From Streptomyces sp. 6-11-2 (lineage in GTDB: Bacteria > Actinomycetota > Actinomycetes > Streptomycetales > Streptomycetaceae): a stretch of DNA of 64,000 nucleotides. Positions 50,023 to 57,829 of the stretch are shown piece by piece. The stretch lies in NCBI RefSeq assembly GCF_006540305.1, contig NZ_BJOR01000002.1:620001-684000 (forward strand), written 5' to 3'. A program made the translations under genes and the position numbers. Each line of letters opens with the position of its first letter. Position 1 is the stretch's first letter. Under the pieces are notes generated by a model. That model saw only the letters and a list, made by a program, of their open reading frames with translations, was not told where the DNA came from and ran no database searches.

Positions 50023-50969
50023 CCGAGCACACACACGACTCCAACAGCGGCGGCGAGAACGGCATGACCCGCCGTCAGCTGGCGTGGCACGCCGCCTGGT
50101 TCGGTGGCGTCGTGGTCCTGACAGTCACTGGAGGAGAGGTGATCAGCCATCTCTCCGGTTCGTCGAACGCGGCCCCGGCAGGCAGCGCGGACCTGCGGTT
50201 CGTGCAGGTCTCCGACAGCCATATCGGCTTCCAGGGACCGGCCAACATGGACGTCGCCGGCACGTTCGCCGCAGCGCTCAGCCAGGTCAACTCCCTCGGA
50301 TTCCGACCCGACTTCGTCATGCACAGCGGCGACATGACGCACCTTTCCACCCCCGCCCAGTTCGACCAGGTCAAGCAGATGCTGTCGCAGTTGCGCACGG
50401 ACCGGATTTTCACCGTGCCGGGCGAGCACGACTCGATCGGAGACAACGGACGCGCTTACCGACAGGCCTTCGGCAAAAACACCCTCGGTGACGGCTGGTA
50501 CAGCTTCGACACCCACGGTGTGCACTTCATCGCGCTGGTCAACACTCTGCACCTGGAGCAACTCGGCCACTTGGGCAAGGATCAGATCGACTTCGTGCGC
50601 AAGGACATCGCCGGCCTGTCGTCGGACACCCCCATCGTCATCTTCAGTCACATTCCTTTGTTCGCGATGTATCCGAAGTGGGGCTGGGGCACCAACGACG
50701 CGGTGCAGGTGCTGTCGATGTTGCGCCGCTTCTCCTCAGTCACGTGCCTCAACGGGCACGTCCACCAGCTGTTCACCAAGACCGAGGGCAACATCACCTT
50801 CCACTCGGCCGCCCCCACCTGCTACCCGTTTCCCAAACCCGGCCACGGCCCTGCCCCCACTCCACAGGTGTTGCCCGCCGGACGCCTCAAGGACGCACTC
50901 GGCATCCGCACCGTCAACTACCGACAGGGCAGCCACGCACTGGCCGTCAAGGACGAGAAACTCGCATGA
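50019..50969 (+). CDS. Calcineurin-like metallophosphoesterase, membrane-anchored
   Basis: A 316-residue enzyme. One N-terminal helix (WHAAWFGGVVVLTVTGGEVI), after TRRQLAW (a possible twin-arginine-type signal), places the catalytic domain outside. The five metallophosphoesterase blocks are present: VSDSHIGF, MHSGDMTH, VPGEHDS (GEHD instead of GNHD), FSHIPLF and LNGHVHQL. The usual Asn is replaced by Glu in block 3, which may change the metal or substrate. It is coupled to genes on both sides. Its substrate and its link to copper redox chemistry are unknown. Confidence 0.87.
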   Translation: MTEHTHDSNSGGENGMTRRQLAWHAAWFGGVVVLTVTGGEVISHLSGSSNAAPAGSADLRFVQVSDSHIGFQGPANMDVAGTFAAALSQVNSLGFRPDFVMHSGDMTHLSTPAQFDQVKQMLSQLRTDRIFTVPGEHDSIGDNGRAYRQAFGKNTLGDGWYSFDTHGVHFIALVNTLHLEQLGHLGKDQIDFVRKDIAGLSSDTPIVIFSHIPLFAMYPKWGWGTNDAVQVLSMLRRFSSVTCLNGHVHQLFTKTEGNITFHSAAPTCYPFPKPGHGPAPTPQVLPAGRLKDALGIRTVNYRQGSHALAVKDEKLA

Positions 50970-51592
50970 ACACCCGGCGCCTGCCCGCCCTTGCACTGCG
51001 CGTGGTGCTTGCCGCCACGCTCGCGGCAAGTGGATACATCCACGCCCAGCTCTACATCGACGGATACCGCTTCATCCACGTCATCGGCCCGTTGTTCCTG
51101 CTGCAGGCCAGCGCCGCCTTCGCGGTGGCCGCACTCCTCCTGTTGGCGGCACCCCTGCTACTCCGAATCGCTGCCGCCGCGATCGCCATCGGCGCGCTCG
51201 CCGGGTTCGCCACATCCCGCACCATTGGATTGTTCGGATTCTCCGAACACGGCCTACAGCCCGCCCCGCAGGCCCTGCTCAGCCTCATTGCCGAGACGCT
51301 CACCCTGCTGATCGTCGCGGCCTGGCAAGCATCCGAGGTCCGGCGACACCGCCGCACCCAGCCGCACCGCAACGCGGCCGGGACCGATCCGTGGTTCCGC
51401 CGGCACTTTGGGCGGGCGCCCCGATCGGCCGCGCCAGAACACCCACCGCGTACGGTTCGTCGGTCATGGACACCGAGACACCGGACATTGAGAATCCCCC
51501 CACCGACGGGCCTGGGCCCGTCATGGGCGCTTCGCTCAGCGAGGCTCCGTCGTGCTGGACCGCCCGGCGCGCGGCCAGGCTCAGCCGTCTAG
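50966..51592 (+). CDS. Four-helix membrane protein of redox cluster
   Basis: A 208-residue protein with a signal-like first helix (LPALALRVVLAATLAASGYI), then HVIGPLFLLQASAAFAVAAL, LLLRIAAAAIAIGALAGFAT and ALLSLIAETLTLLIVAAWQA. The short motif SGYIHAQLYIDGYRFIHVIG carries conserved-looking His and Tyr. After about residue 135 the tail is arginine/proline-rich and may be an extension past a lost stop. The start overlaps the phosphoesterase stop by 4 bp. No named family was recognised; it is probably an accessory of the redox cluster. Confidence 0.65.
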   Translation: MNTRRLPALALRVVLAATLAASGYIHAQLYIDGYRFIHVIGPLFLLQASAAFAVAALLLLAAPLLLRIAAAAIAIGALAGFATSRTIGLFGFSEHGLQPAPQALLSLIAETLTLLIVAAWQASEVRRHRRTQPHRNAAGTDPWFRRHFGRAPRSAAPEHPPRTVRRSWTPRHRTLRIPPPTGLGPSWALRSARLRRAGPPGARPGSAV

Positions 51593-51919
51593 GTAGCCGA
51601 GCGCCGCATCGGGCCGGCAGTGCCCGCACGCGTCGATGCCCTCGGTGAGCGCCCGAAGGGCGACGTCCCGGGAGACGCCTTTCCAACGTTTGCCAGCCAT
51701 GTGGCAGCCCCCGACGTGCACGGCGACGGGGGGCGAGCCGCGGTTGAGACCGCCTTCGAGGATCCAGTCGGGCATGGGCGGCCGACCCTGCTCGCCCCGC
51801 TGTCGCTCCTGCTCACGGCGTTCCGCCGCCGCGATCTGCTGCCGTACCCGGTCCAGCGACAGGGCGAGCCAAGTCTCCAGGGTTCGGAGGCGAGGCAAAT
51901 CGGGCGGCAGATCGTTCAT
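51581..51919 (-). CDS. DUF6233 family protein
   Basis: A 112-residue Streptomyces-specific protein. The N-terminus DLPRLRTLETWLALSLDRVR QQIAAAE is amphipathic and probably coiled. The middle GRPPMPDWILEGGLNRGSPP and the C-terminal VHVGGCHMAGKRWKGVSRD plus ALTEGIDACGHCRPDAALG contain a CxxC pair and another Cys, suggesting metal binding. The function of the family is unknown. It overlaps the end of the convergent membrane-protein gene by 12 bp. The start at 51919 has no clear ribosome site. Confidence 0.75.
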   Translation of the reverse strand: MNDLPPDLPRLRTLETWLALSLDRVRQQIAAAERREQERQRGEQGRPPMPDWILEGGLNRGSPPVAVHVGGCHMAGKRWKGVSRDVALRALTEGIDACGHCRPDAALGYLDG

Positions 51920-51945
51920 ATGTTCGATTCTAGGAGCTAGGCTGC

Positions 51946-52320
51946 TCACCGGCAGAACGATGGGATGACCCCGAGGCGCCTGCGCTGGACGATGCGCTGG
52001 AGCACTGGCGCCCCGTCCACTGACCCGTGCATCTGTCCGGGGGCTCGCCTGGCTGGCGGGCCCCGTGCGTTGTCCGGTTTCCTGGACACGACTGCCTCCC
52101 ACAGCGCCGTCACTCCGTTCTCCAGCGCGTCCACGTCCGCAACCCGCCGGGCCAGCTCCGCCACAACCTCCGGAGAGCCGAACACCGCCGCACGGTGCAG
52201 GGGCCGCCCCCCGCTCCATGCCTCTGGGTCGGCCCCCTGGTCGAGGCGCCGGCGGATGTCGTCATAGTCCTTCCAGTCCCAGCCCATACCGGCCCAGCCG
52301 TCACCCTGTGCTGTCACCAT
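51946..52320 (-). pseudogene. Ankyrin-repeat protein, 5' part
   Basis: ATG 52320 has GGAGGGGG upstream. The frame encodes WDWKDYDDIRRRLDQGADPE, then GGRPLHRAAVFGSPEVVAEL and ARRVADVDALENGVTALWEA: two ankyrin repeats of a common Streptomyces protein. After VVSRKPDNAR it loses similarity and ends IPSFCR at 51946. The C-terminal half appears lost by deletion or frameshift. Confidence 0.6.
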
Positions 52321-52498
52321 GCCCCCTCCAACAACGATCCGAAAGGCTCCAGACGAGCCCCCGTGCCCACACGCTCGCACTCAGGTCTGACAACAACCCC
52401 GCCACGCCGGAAGACTTCAGATCAAACGACACGAGATGGGGATCCGCCTACGCGCGCGGTCGCACGGCCCCAGCAGCCCTCACGCTGCTCAACCTGAG

Positions 52499-52975
52499 TC
52501 AGGCGTTCCACCACTCGTCGGTGCCGCAGCCGACTTCGTAGTGCCACCAGCCCTCCTCCTGCCCTTGATTCAGGAGTGCCTTGATCCCGACGAAGTCCGC
52601 GCCAGCCGGCGCAGTGAAGGCCACCATGGGAAATGCCTCGCTGAAGACTTCGCCGCCGAGGTCGAACGCTGAAAGGCGCTGATGCACTGCGTGTGGGCTG
52701 CGCCCCAGGGGGCCGCTAGGGATGGGCACAACGCGAATCGTGCAGTTACCGGCGGAACTGACCCGCCCGACGGCCCAGTGCAACCCATCGGAGTCGGTCT
52801 GGAAGCGAACGACGTCGCCCTCGGCCACGCCGTCCTGGAGGAACGGGGCGTTCTGAACTCTGGCCATGTCGGCACTGAGCTTCGTCGCCCACAGGCCCTC
52901 CGTGTCCTGCGGGAGCCAGCCCTCACGCGGGACGAACCGAAACCACACCTTGATCATCTCGGCGGCGTTCTCCAT
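52499..52975 (-). CDS. DUF4265 domain-containing protein
   Basis: A 158-residue cytosolic protein of the DUF4265 family. Marks are MIKVWFRFVPREGWLPQDTE GLWATKL, VQNAPFLQDGVAEGDVVRFQ and the C-terminal HYEVGCGTDEWWN. The family recurs near contact-dependent toxins and immunity genes, but its role is not settled. An in-frame ATG at 52987 is an alternative start. No partner toxin is adjacent. Confidence 0.8.
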   Translation of the reverse strand: MENAAEMIKVWFRFVPREGWLPQDTEGLWATKLSADMARVQNAPFLQDGVAEGDVVRFQTDSDGLHWAVGRVSSAGNCTIRVVPIPSGPLGRSPHAVHQRLSAFDLGGEVFSEAFPMVAFTAPAGADFVGIKALLNQGQEEGWWHYEVGCGTDEWWNA

Positions 52976-53060
52976 GGCCACAATCATGCGCGGGCCACTC
53001 ACAGCATCTCGCACTGGGTCTGAGCTGGGTGATCAAACTGTGCTGTCACGAAAGGGCCAA

Positions 53061-53100
53061 TGATCAATCTTCGGTGGCAACGATCAATGTTCGATGACAC
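53061..53100. repeat. Short 20-bp-period repeat, IS-end-like
   Basis: TGATCAATCTTCGGTGGCAA is followed by CGATCAATGTTCGATGACAC: two 20-bp units sharing GATCAAT.TTCG. Tandem internal repeats of this kind occur in IS21-family ends, so this may be the scar of a lost element just upstream of the small operon at 53174. Confidence 0.35.
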
Positions 53101-53173
53101 AGGACAACCAGGAGGGGTGAAGCAACCCGTCAGGACTTGGCCGGGAAATCGAACATCTGGCCTAATGGCGGGT

Positions 53174-53404
53174 ATGGAGCACACGACCTTCCCCCCGGAC
53201 CTGATGCAGCTCCAGGCGGAATGGCACCGCACCTACGAGGCGCTCGCCGCGCCGGACCCGACTCGGTCCACCGTGCTGCGCCGCCGGCTGCAGTGGCTGT
53301 CCATCCGGCTGTGGTGGCACCCGTACTGGACCGGGCCGGGCCGTATGCCGGCCGCGCGGGCCGAGCTGCGCGACCAGGTCCGTACCTGCCAGGGGCGGCG
53401 GTGA
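53174..53404 (+). CDS. Small hypothetical protein paired with LexA-type regulator
   Basis: A 76-residue soluble protein, MEHTTFPPDLMQLQAEWHRT YEALAAP, with a Trp-rich middle (QWLSIRLWWHPYWTG) and a basic C-terminus. Not recognised. Its stop overlaps the GTG of the winged-helix gene (GTGA), so the two are co-translated and probably act together. Confidence 0.6.
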   Translation: MEHTTFPPDLMQLQAEWHRTYEALAAPDPTRSTVLRRRLQWLSIRLWWHPYWTGPGRMPAARAELRDQVRTCQGRR

Positions 53405-53625
53405 ACCGGCGCCCAGAGCACCTGACCCAGCGGGAAGAGGAGATCCTCCGCTGCATCCGGCAGTGGATCGAAGACAAGGGCGAGGGACCGTTGGTGCGGC
53501 AGCTCGCCCACGCCGTCGGGATGCGTAGCACGGCGTCGGTCGCCTATCACCTGGCCAACCTGGAGCGGTCGGGCGCGCTGATACGCGACGGCCGGGGCTG
53601 GAACACCTGCCGCCTGGGCCACTAA
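53401..53625 (+). CDS. LexA-type winged-helix DNA-binding protein
   Basis: A 74-residue protein consisting only of the LexA N-terminal winged helix (LTQREEEILRCIRQWIEDKG, EGPLVRQLAHAVGMRSTASV, AYHLANLERSGALIRDGRGW). The Ser/Lys self-cleavage domain of LexA is absent, so it cannot respond to RecA in the usual way. Such stand-alone forms are common in Streptomyces accessory DNA. A truncated copy lies at 12721-12887. Confidence 0.75.
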   Translation: MNRRPEHLTQREEEILRCIRQWIEDKGEGPLVRQLAHAVGMRSTASVAYHLANLERSGALIRDGRGWNTCRLGH

Positions 53626-53646
53626 CCGGCACTGCCGGGTCTGGGC

Positions 53647-54648
53647 TTAACTGGCCGCCCAATGCTCTGACCAGCTGTGGTCGGGCCTGTGGTCGGGGTG
53701 GTGCGCAGCCGCTGCACCGCGGTGGGCAGGGGCTGCATGGGGCGTGTCCAGACCTGGGGAGTGGCTCCAGTTGACCGTGCTGCCGGGGTCCTGGACGGGG
53801 TGCCACACGGGCTCGGCAGGGCAGCCCTGCAGTACCTCGACCAGCGGCGCCACCAGCACGGGGACGTTGCGCAGGAAGCCGGACAGTGCCGGGTCCGCGG
53901 CGGCCGCGCGCAGAGCCCTGATACGCGTCTCAATGCCGGCGGGTCCGGTGCCGTCCAGGACGAACAGCAGCCGCGGGAAGAGCGGGTAGTGCCGCCTCCA
54001 CTCCTCTCGCACTGGTTCCTGGCCGGCCTGTCGGTGCCGCCTGCCCGGCGCAGGCGCGGGCACGTAGTCGTAGAGGCGGGCATAGGCGGTGAGTTTCGCG
54101 GCCAGGCGTTCGGGTCCCATGGTGGCCCGGTCGACCTCGACGAACGCCCGCAGCATCGCCCCCTCGCCGCCCTCACGGCCGCGCCGGTAGTACAGCAGCG
54201 CATCCGGGATGACCGCCTCGCCGCTCCCGATGGGGTGGTAGACCTCGGGGATCCAGTCCAGCGGCCGGCACAACTCGCCGCGGCGCCGCGCGTCCTGGAG
54301 GAAGGCCAGTCCGGTCTCGGTCACCGTCAGCGCGTGCCCGACCCGCAGCCGCACAGCGGTCCGGTCCGACACCGTCTTCGACGGCCGCCGTCCCCGCAAC
54401 TCAGGCCACTCGCAGGCGACCTGCACGCCGTATTGCGTGGGAAACCACACCCTCAGCCGACCCCTCTGGGGCAAGGTGATCCGGTCAACCAGCCCCTCCG
54501 CGCGCAGCTTGGCCAGCCGACGCCGGGTCTGCTCGATCCGCACCTGAGGGTTGAGGATGAGGTGCATCTGCTCGGTGGTCGCCATCCGGTACTGGGCCAG
54601 CACCGCCAGCGCCATCCGGTCGCCACTGGCCGCGTCCACGTCCGTCAT
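53647..54648 (-). CDS. Replication-relaxation family protein
   Basis: A 333-residue protein. The N-terminal winged helix (RMALAVLAQYRMATTEQMHL, RRRLAKLRAEGLVDRITLPQ, RVWFPTQYGVQVACEWPEL) is followed by a nuclease-like fold (LRVGHALTVTETGLAFLQDA, AVIPDALLYYRRG, MLRAFVEVDRATMGPERLAA KL, FPRLLFVLDGTG). In the latter, the PDA..Y and FVEVDR blocks resemble a PD-(D/E)xK-like site. The family is typical of actinomycete plasmids and integrative elements. ATG 54648 is chosen; GGGAGGA lies upstream. The tail is His/Pro-rich. Confidence 0.85.
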   Translation of the reverse strand: MTDVDAASGDRMALAVLAQYRMATTEQMHLILNPQVRIEQTRRRLAKLRAEGLVDRITLPQRGRLRVWFPTQYGVQVACEWPELRGRRPSKTVSDRTAVRLRVGHALTVTETGLAFLQDARRRGELCRPLDWIPEVYHPIGSGEAVIPDALLYYRRGREGGEGAMLRAFVEVDRATMGPERLAAKLTAYARLYDYVPAPAPGRRHRQAGQEPVREEWRRHYPLFPRLLFVLDGTGPAGIETRIRALRAAAADPALSGFLRNVPVLVAPLVEVLQGCPAEPVWHPVQDPGSTVNWSHSPGLDTPHAAPAHRGAAAAHHPDHRPDHSWSEHWAAS

Positions 54649-55182
54649 CACCCGTCCCGTTCCTCCCATACGGTGCGGCGCCGTCCCATTCAGCGCCGCG
54701 CGTACGAGCCAGCCCAGCCGACACCCCCGACCACACCACCGACCATGAAGACCCGACCACGGTCACGATGCGACAACACCGCCCCCAACCAGGCCGACAT
54801 CCCCGCCGACAACCCCTCCGACAACTGTCTGCGCGCGACCACGCCCTGGGCGACGTATCCGCAGGTCACCACGCCTTCCCGGCCGTGGTCGGGAGCCCGA
54901 CATCCCCCTCTGCACACCCCGCGCTCGCCCCGAAAGAGAAGAAGAACAGGTGACAGGGGACGGCGGGCGGAACGGCGGGCATGCCGCCGGGGGATCGGGG
55001 CGCGCCTGACGTCCCTTGCGCGTCGGCGGCCGCCTCCGCGCAGCGCCGGGTCCGCCGGCGCATCGTGGGCGGCGGAGGAGGGGAGGGCCAGCGGGTCAGG
55101 ACGCAGCGCACACCGCACGAAGTCCCCGACCAGCCCCTGGTCGGGGGCTTCGCTGTTGTGGGATGTGGCGGGGCGGGCTGGG
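54649..55182. other. Stretch without a confident gene
   Basis: Both strands are open because of high G/C, but no frame shows a recognisable protein. A minus frame ending at 54690 finishes with a hydrophobic segment (FMVGGVVGGVGWAGSYARR) and could be a very small membrane protein; no binding site or relative supports it. Confidence 0.3.
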
Positions 55183-55428
55183 CTACAGGGGCGGGCCTGC
55201 CGAGAAGAACCCGCCGATGCTCCGTGTCAGCCGGGTGGCCTCCGACAGCCCGTACTGGAACGCGAGCAGCGTGTAGACCATCACGGGGAATGCCACCACG
55301 GCCAGCGGCACGAGCAGTTCCACGGGTGCCCCCAAGGGCGACAGCGCAACGAATGAGGCGGTCACGATCGCTGCCGCCCACAAGCAGGCCGTGGCCAAGC
55401 GGCGCCCGTCACGGGGACGCAGGGGCAT
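55183..55428 (-). CDS. Small two-helix membrane protein
   Basis: An 81-residue protein, MPLRPRDGRRLATACLWAAA, with two helices (LATACLWAAAIVTASFVALS and VELLVPLAVVAFPVMVYTLL) and a short tail. Start ATG 55428 has GAGG six bases upstream; a longer start at 55473 is possible. Not recognised. It lies upstream of the replication-relaxation gene on the same strand, where small membrane spread-type proteins are often found in conjugative elements. Confidence 0.5.
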   Translation of the reverse strand: MPLRPRDGRRLATACLWAAAIVTASFVALSPLGAPVELLVPLAVVAFPVMVYTLLAFQYGLSEATRLTRSIGGFFSAGPPL

Positions 55429-55661
55429 GGGGGCCTCGCGGAGGCCGCCGCCTCGGGCGACAGGGCGGGCCATTGGAGGACACGCGTTCTTCGCCGTCTG
55501 GGCTTCGAGCAGTGGCCGGCCAGTTGCCGGGGCTGTCTGCTGTGCGTGTCTGCGAGACACGCGACACGTCCGCGACATACCGCGCGGCGTATGCGCCGAG
55601 GTCAAGCAGTACGGCGGTGCCGGGAGGGCGTCCCGCTTGGGCTGGTGGGTAGCCTGCGGCC

Positions 55662-56345
55662 GTGGGAATGGGACCGAACACTGACGGCTGGCTGGAAGAC
55701 ACGCGGACGTCTTACGACACCGTGGCTGCTAGTTATGCAGACATGACGCGTCACCTTCTGGATGAAACGCCCGAGGAGCGCGCAGTTTTGGCGTTGTTCG
55801 CCAACCGGGTGCGCGCCCAGGGCGGAGGGCCAGTTGCTGACGTGGGATGCGGGACGGGAAGGATCACGTCTCACCTGCGGCAACTGGGCGTGGACGCGTT
55901 CGGGATCGACCTGTCGCCCGGGATGATCCAGGTGGCCCGGCGTGATCACCCCGGTGTCCGGTTCGCTCTCGGCTCCATGACGGCCCTCGACCTCGCCGAC
56001 GCCTCGATGACTGGCCTGGTCGCCTGGTACTCGCTGATCCACGTCCCTGACGACGAGATCAGCTCGGTCTTCGCCCACTTCCAGCGGGTGGTTCGGCCCG
56101 GCGGGCCGCTGCTACTCAGCTTCCACGTCGGTGATGAGTCGCAGTTGAAGACCCAGGGCTATGGCGGGCACCCGATGAAGGTCTATGTCCATCGGCGGCA
56201 GCACGGTCAACTGATTGCGTGGCTCAACGATGCTGGCTTCGCCGTCGAGTCGCACAGAACTCTCACCTCAGCCGAGAGCAAGCTCGGGGGGATCATGCTC
56301 GCGCGCCGTCAGGCTACCAACCCAGAAAAGCGAGTCGATCTCTAA
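55662..56345 (+). CDS. Class I SAM-dependent methyltransferase
   Basis: A 227-residue Rossmann methyltransferase. SAM motif I is PVADVGCGTGRITSHLRQLG, motif II FGIDLSPGMIQVARRDHP, motif III TGLVAWYSLIHVPDDEI, followed by RVVRPGGPLLLSFHVGDE. It starts at GTG 55662 or ATG 55668. The family methylates small molecules; the substrate cannot be predicted. It stands alone with no biosynthetic neighbour. Confidence 0.9.
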   Translation: MGMGPNTDGWLEDTRTSYDTVAASYADMTRHLLDETPEERAVLALFANRVRAQGGGPVADVGCGTGRITSHLRQLGVDAFGIDLSPGMIQVARRDHPGVRFALGSMTALDLADASMTGLVAWYSLIHVPDDEISSVFAHFQRVVRPGGPLLLSFHVGDESQLKTQGYGGHPMKVYVHRRQHGQLIAWLNDAGFAVESHRTLTSAESKLGGIMLARRQATNPEKRVDL

Positions 56346-56599
56346 AGAGAAACTGCACGTCACTTGGGCTTTTTCATGTAAGCGGCTCCGTGTGTTGCGC
56401 ATCCGGGCCGCCGACGTGTGTGGCATCGGGATGCCGCCGGCCCTGCCCCGAAGAGCAGCGCCCATCCCGGCCGTGTCCACGTCGTCCAGGACGACGACGC
56501 CCACCCGACCCAGGCGCTGCTCATGATCGACGACGAAGCCGCCGACTGGCTTGCCAGCACCGTGGCCGACGGGAACTGACACCGAGCAGAACGCACCAC
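56346..56599 (+). pseudogene. 3' end of an unknown plus-strand gene
   Basis: A plus frame ends HVVQDDDAHPTQALLMIDDE then AADWLASTVADGN and TGA at 56577-56579, followed 20 bp later by a strong hairpin. The acidic composition is coding-like, but no start or family is visible; its 5' part is probably lost. The other frames of this stretch look like noise. Confidence 0.25.
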
Positions 56600-56636
56600 G
56601 GGCCCCGGGGGATCAGCCATGACATCCCCGGGGCCC
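56600..56636. terminator. Perfect 11-bp GC hairpin
   Basis: GGGCCCCGGGG and CCCCGGGGCCC flank a 15-nt loop, 20 bp downstream of the stop at 56577. It is probably an intrinsic terminator of the Streptomyces type without a U-run. Confidence 0.6.
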
Positions 56637-56761
56637 GGCTCTATGGAGTCACCCGGCCCAACGACCCTGCGGCCTCCGTGTCACGCGCCCGGTGGCCGCC
56701 ACCGACGTCGCCGGATCGGAGCAGGGGGAACGTCCCCGCGAATCTGATGTACACCAGGACC

Positions 56762-57019
56762 ATGAAGACCCAAGCAGCGTTCTGCGTGCGATGTGGCAGT
56801 GCAGATACCCGAGTTACCCGCCTCGACCAGAACAGTGCGGAAGGTGACTGCTTCCGCTGTGACAAGCCTTTCCAGGCCACGCCGTGCCAGGGCTGCGGAG
56901 GCTTCCGCATCGACGGCTCCTTCGGCGTCTCCGGCTCGCGATTCGAGAACCTCCCGGAGACTGTGAGGTGCTGGGACTGCGGGCACCGTAACCCGCTGCG
57001 CGATCCTGGCCCGGAGTAG
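56762..57019 (+). CDS. Small protein with four CxxC zinc-ribbon knuckles
   Basis: An 85-residue protein MKTQAAFCVRCGSADTRVTR. Four CxxC pairs are evenly spaced (CVRC, CFRC, CQGC, CWDC), enough for two zinc-ribbon sites. Between the third and fourth lies FRIDGSFGVSGSRFENLPET. ATG 56762 has AGGA just upstream. It may bind nucleic acid or protein; the family was not recognised. It stands alone downstream of a terminator-like hairpin. Confidence 0.65.
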   Translation: MKTQAAFCVRCGSADTRVTRLDQNSAEGDCFRCDKPFQATPCQGCGGFRIDGSFGVSGSRFENLPETVRCWDCGHRNPLRDPGPE

Positions 57020-57119
57020 ACGAGCGCCCGACTGTCGGTCCCTCTCCGCACTCTTGGCGATCAGCCGCTTGGGCTACGGCCCGTGCTGGGCCTTGGATCA
57101 CGGGAAGCGGGACCGCACA

Positions 57120-57209
57120 GTGACATCGATCTACCTCTCCTCCGACAACCCCCAGTGGATGCCGAAGACTGAGGCCGACCTCCAGGCCGCCGTCGACGCT
57201 GGCCAGTGA
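57120..57209 (+). pseudogene. N-terminal stub, AlbA/Schlafen-like ATP-binding protein
   Basis: GTG 57120 opens VTSIYLSSDNPQWMPKTEAD LQAAVDAGQ, then a stop. This resembles the start of Streptomyces AlbA_2 (Schlafen-type) DNA-binding/ATP-binding proteins (NPxWxPxTEADLQAAIDxG). The rest is missing. A further coding-like end (PAGYYTLHTLRNDVSL) closes at 57303. The identification is tentative. Confidence 0.3.
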
Positions 57210-57310
57210 GAGGACCCGCTCCTGATCCGCACCGGTCTGCACTCCGCCGAACCCGGCCGGCTACTACACCCTGCACACTCTGCGCAACGACGTCTCCTTG
57301 TAGATGCTGA

Positions 57311-57553
57311 CTATGCGGCTGCGGCAGCGACGGCTGTCAGTCCGCCGATGACGGCGAGGACGACCAATGCCGTGATCTTGTCCAACTTCGGCCTCTTGGA
57401 CAAGGCCCACCCGGTGACCAGAGCCCAGGCCAGCACCAGGTAGAGGAAGCTGCCCACCCGTCCGACCACGGTCATGAACACCGCAAGGGCCACCGCGAAG
57501 GCGCCAGCGACGATCACTGCTCCGCTCGCCTTGTCCTGCACCTTTTCCGCCAT
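57311..57553 (-). CDS. Small two-helix membrane protein
   Basis: An 80-residue protein MAEKVQDKASGAVIVAGAFA. Hydrophobic segments VIVAGAFAVALAVFMTVVGR, FLYLVLAWALVTGWAL and ITALVVLAVIGGLTAVAAAA suggest two to three helices with a basic loop (SKRPKLDK). AGGTAGGT precedes the start. No family assigned. The 57554-57829 stretch upstream holds nothing recognised. Confidence 0.55.
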   Translation of the reverse strand: MAEKVQDKASGAVIVAGAFAVALAVFMTVVGRVGSFLYLVLAWALVTGWALSKRPKLDKITALVVLAVIGGLTAVAAAAA

Positions 57554-57829
57554 ACCTACCTAGCCTCCACATGCCGACCGACCGCTGAACGGGCTTCTCA
57601 GAACGCCGCACTCATGATGGCTCTGAACTCGTTCCCGGCGTCAGTGCGAACTGGCGGCCCAACTCTGGGCCGGGCCGCCAGAATCTATCGCGCAGGAGGG
57701 CGTCGCCCATCTCGCCGGGCACCATGTCGCCTATGCCGCCGCTTGTCCGAAGCTGAATCTGTCCGACCGGTTTGAAGCGGTGGGGACTGGAAATCGAGCG
57801 GCAGTCACCGTGCCGGTCCCCGACCCTGC

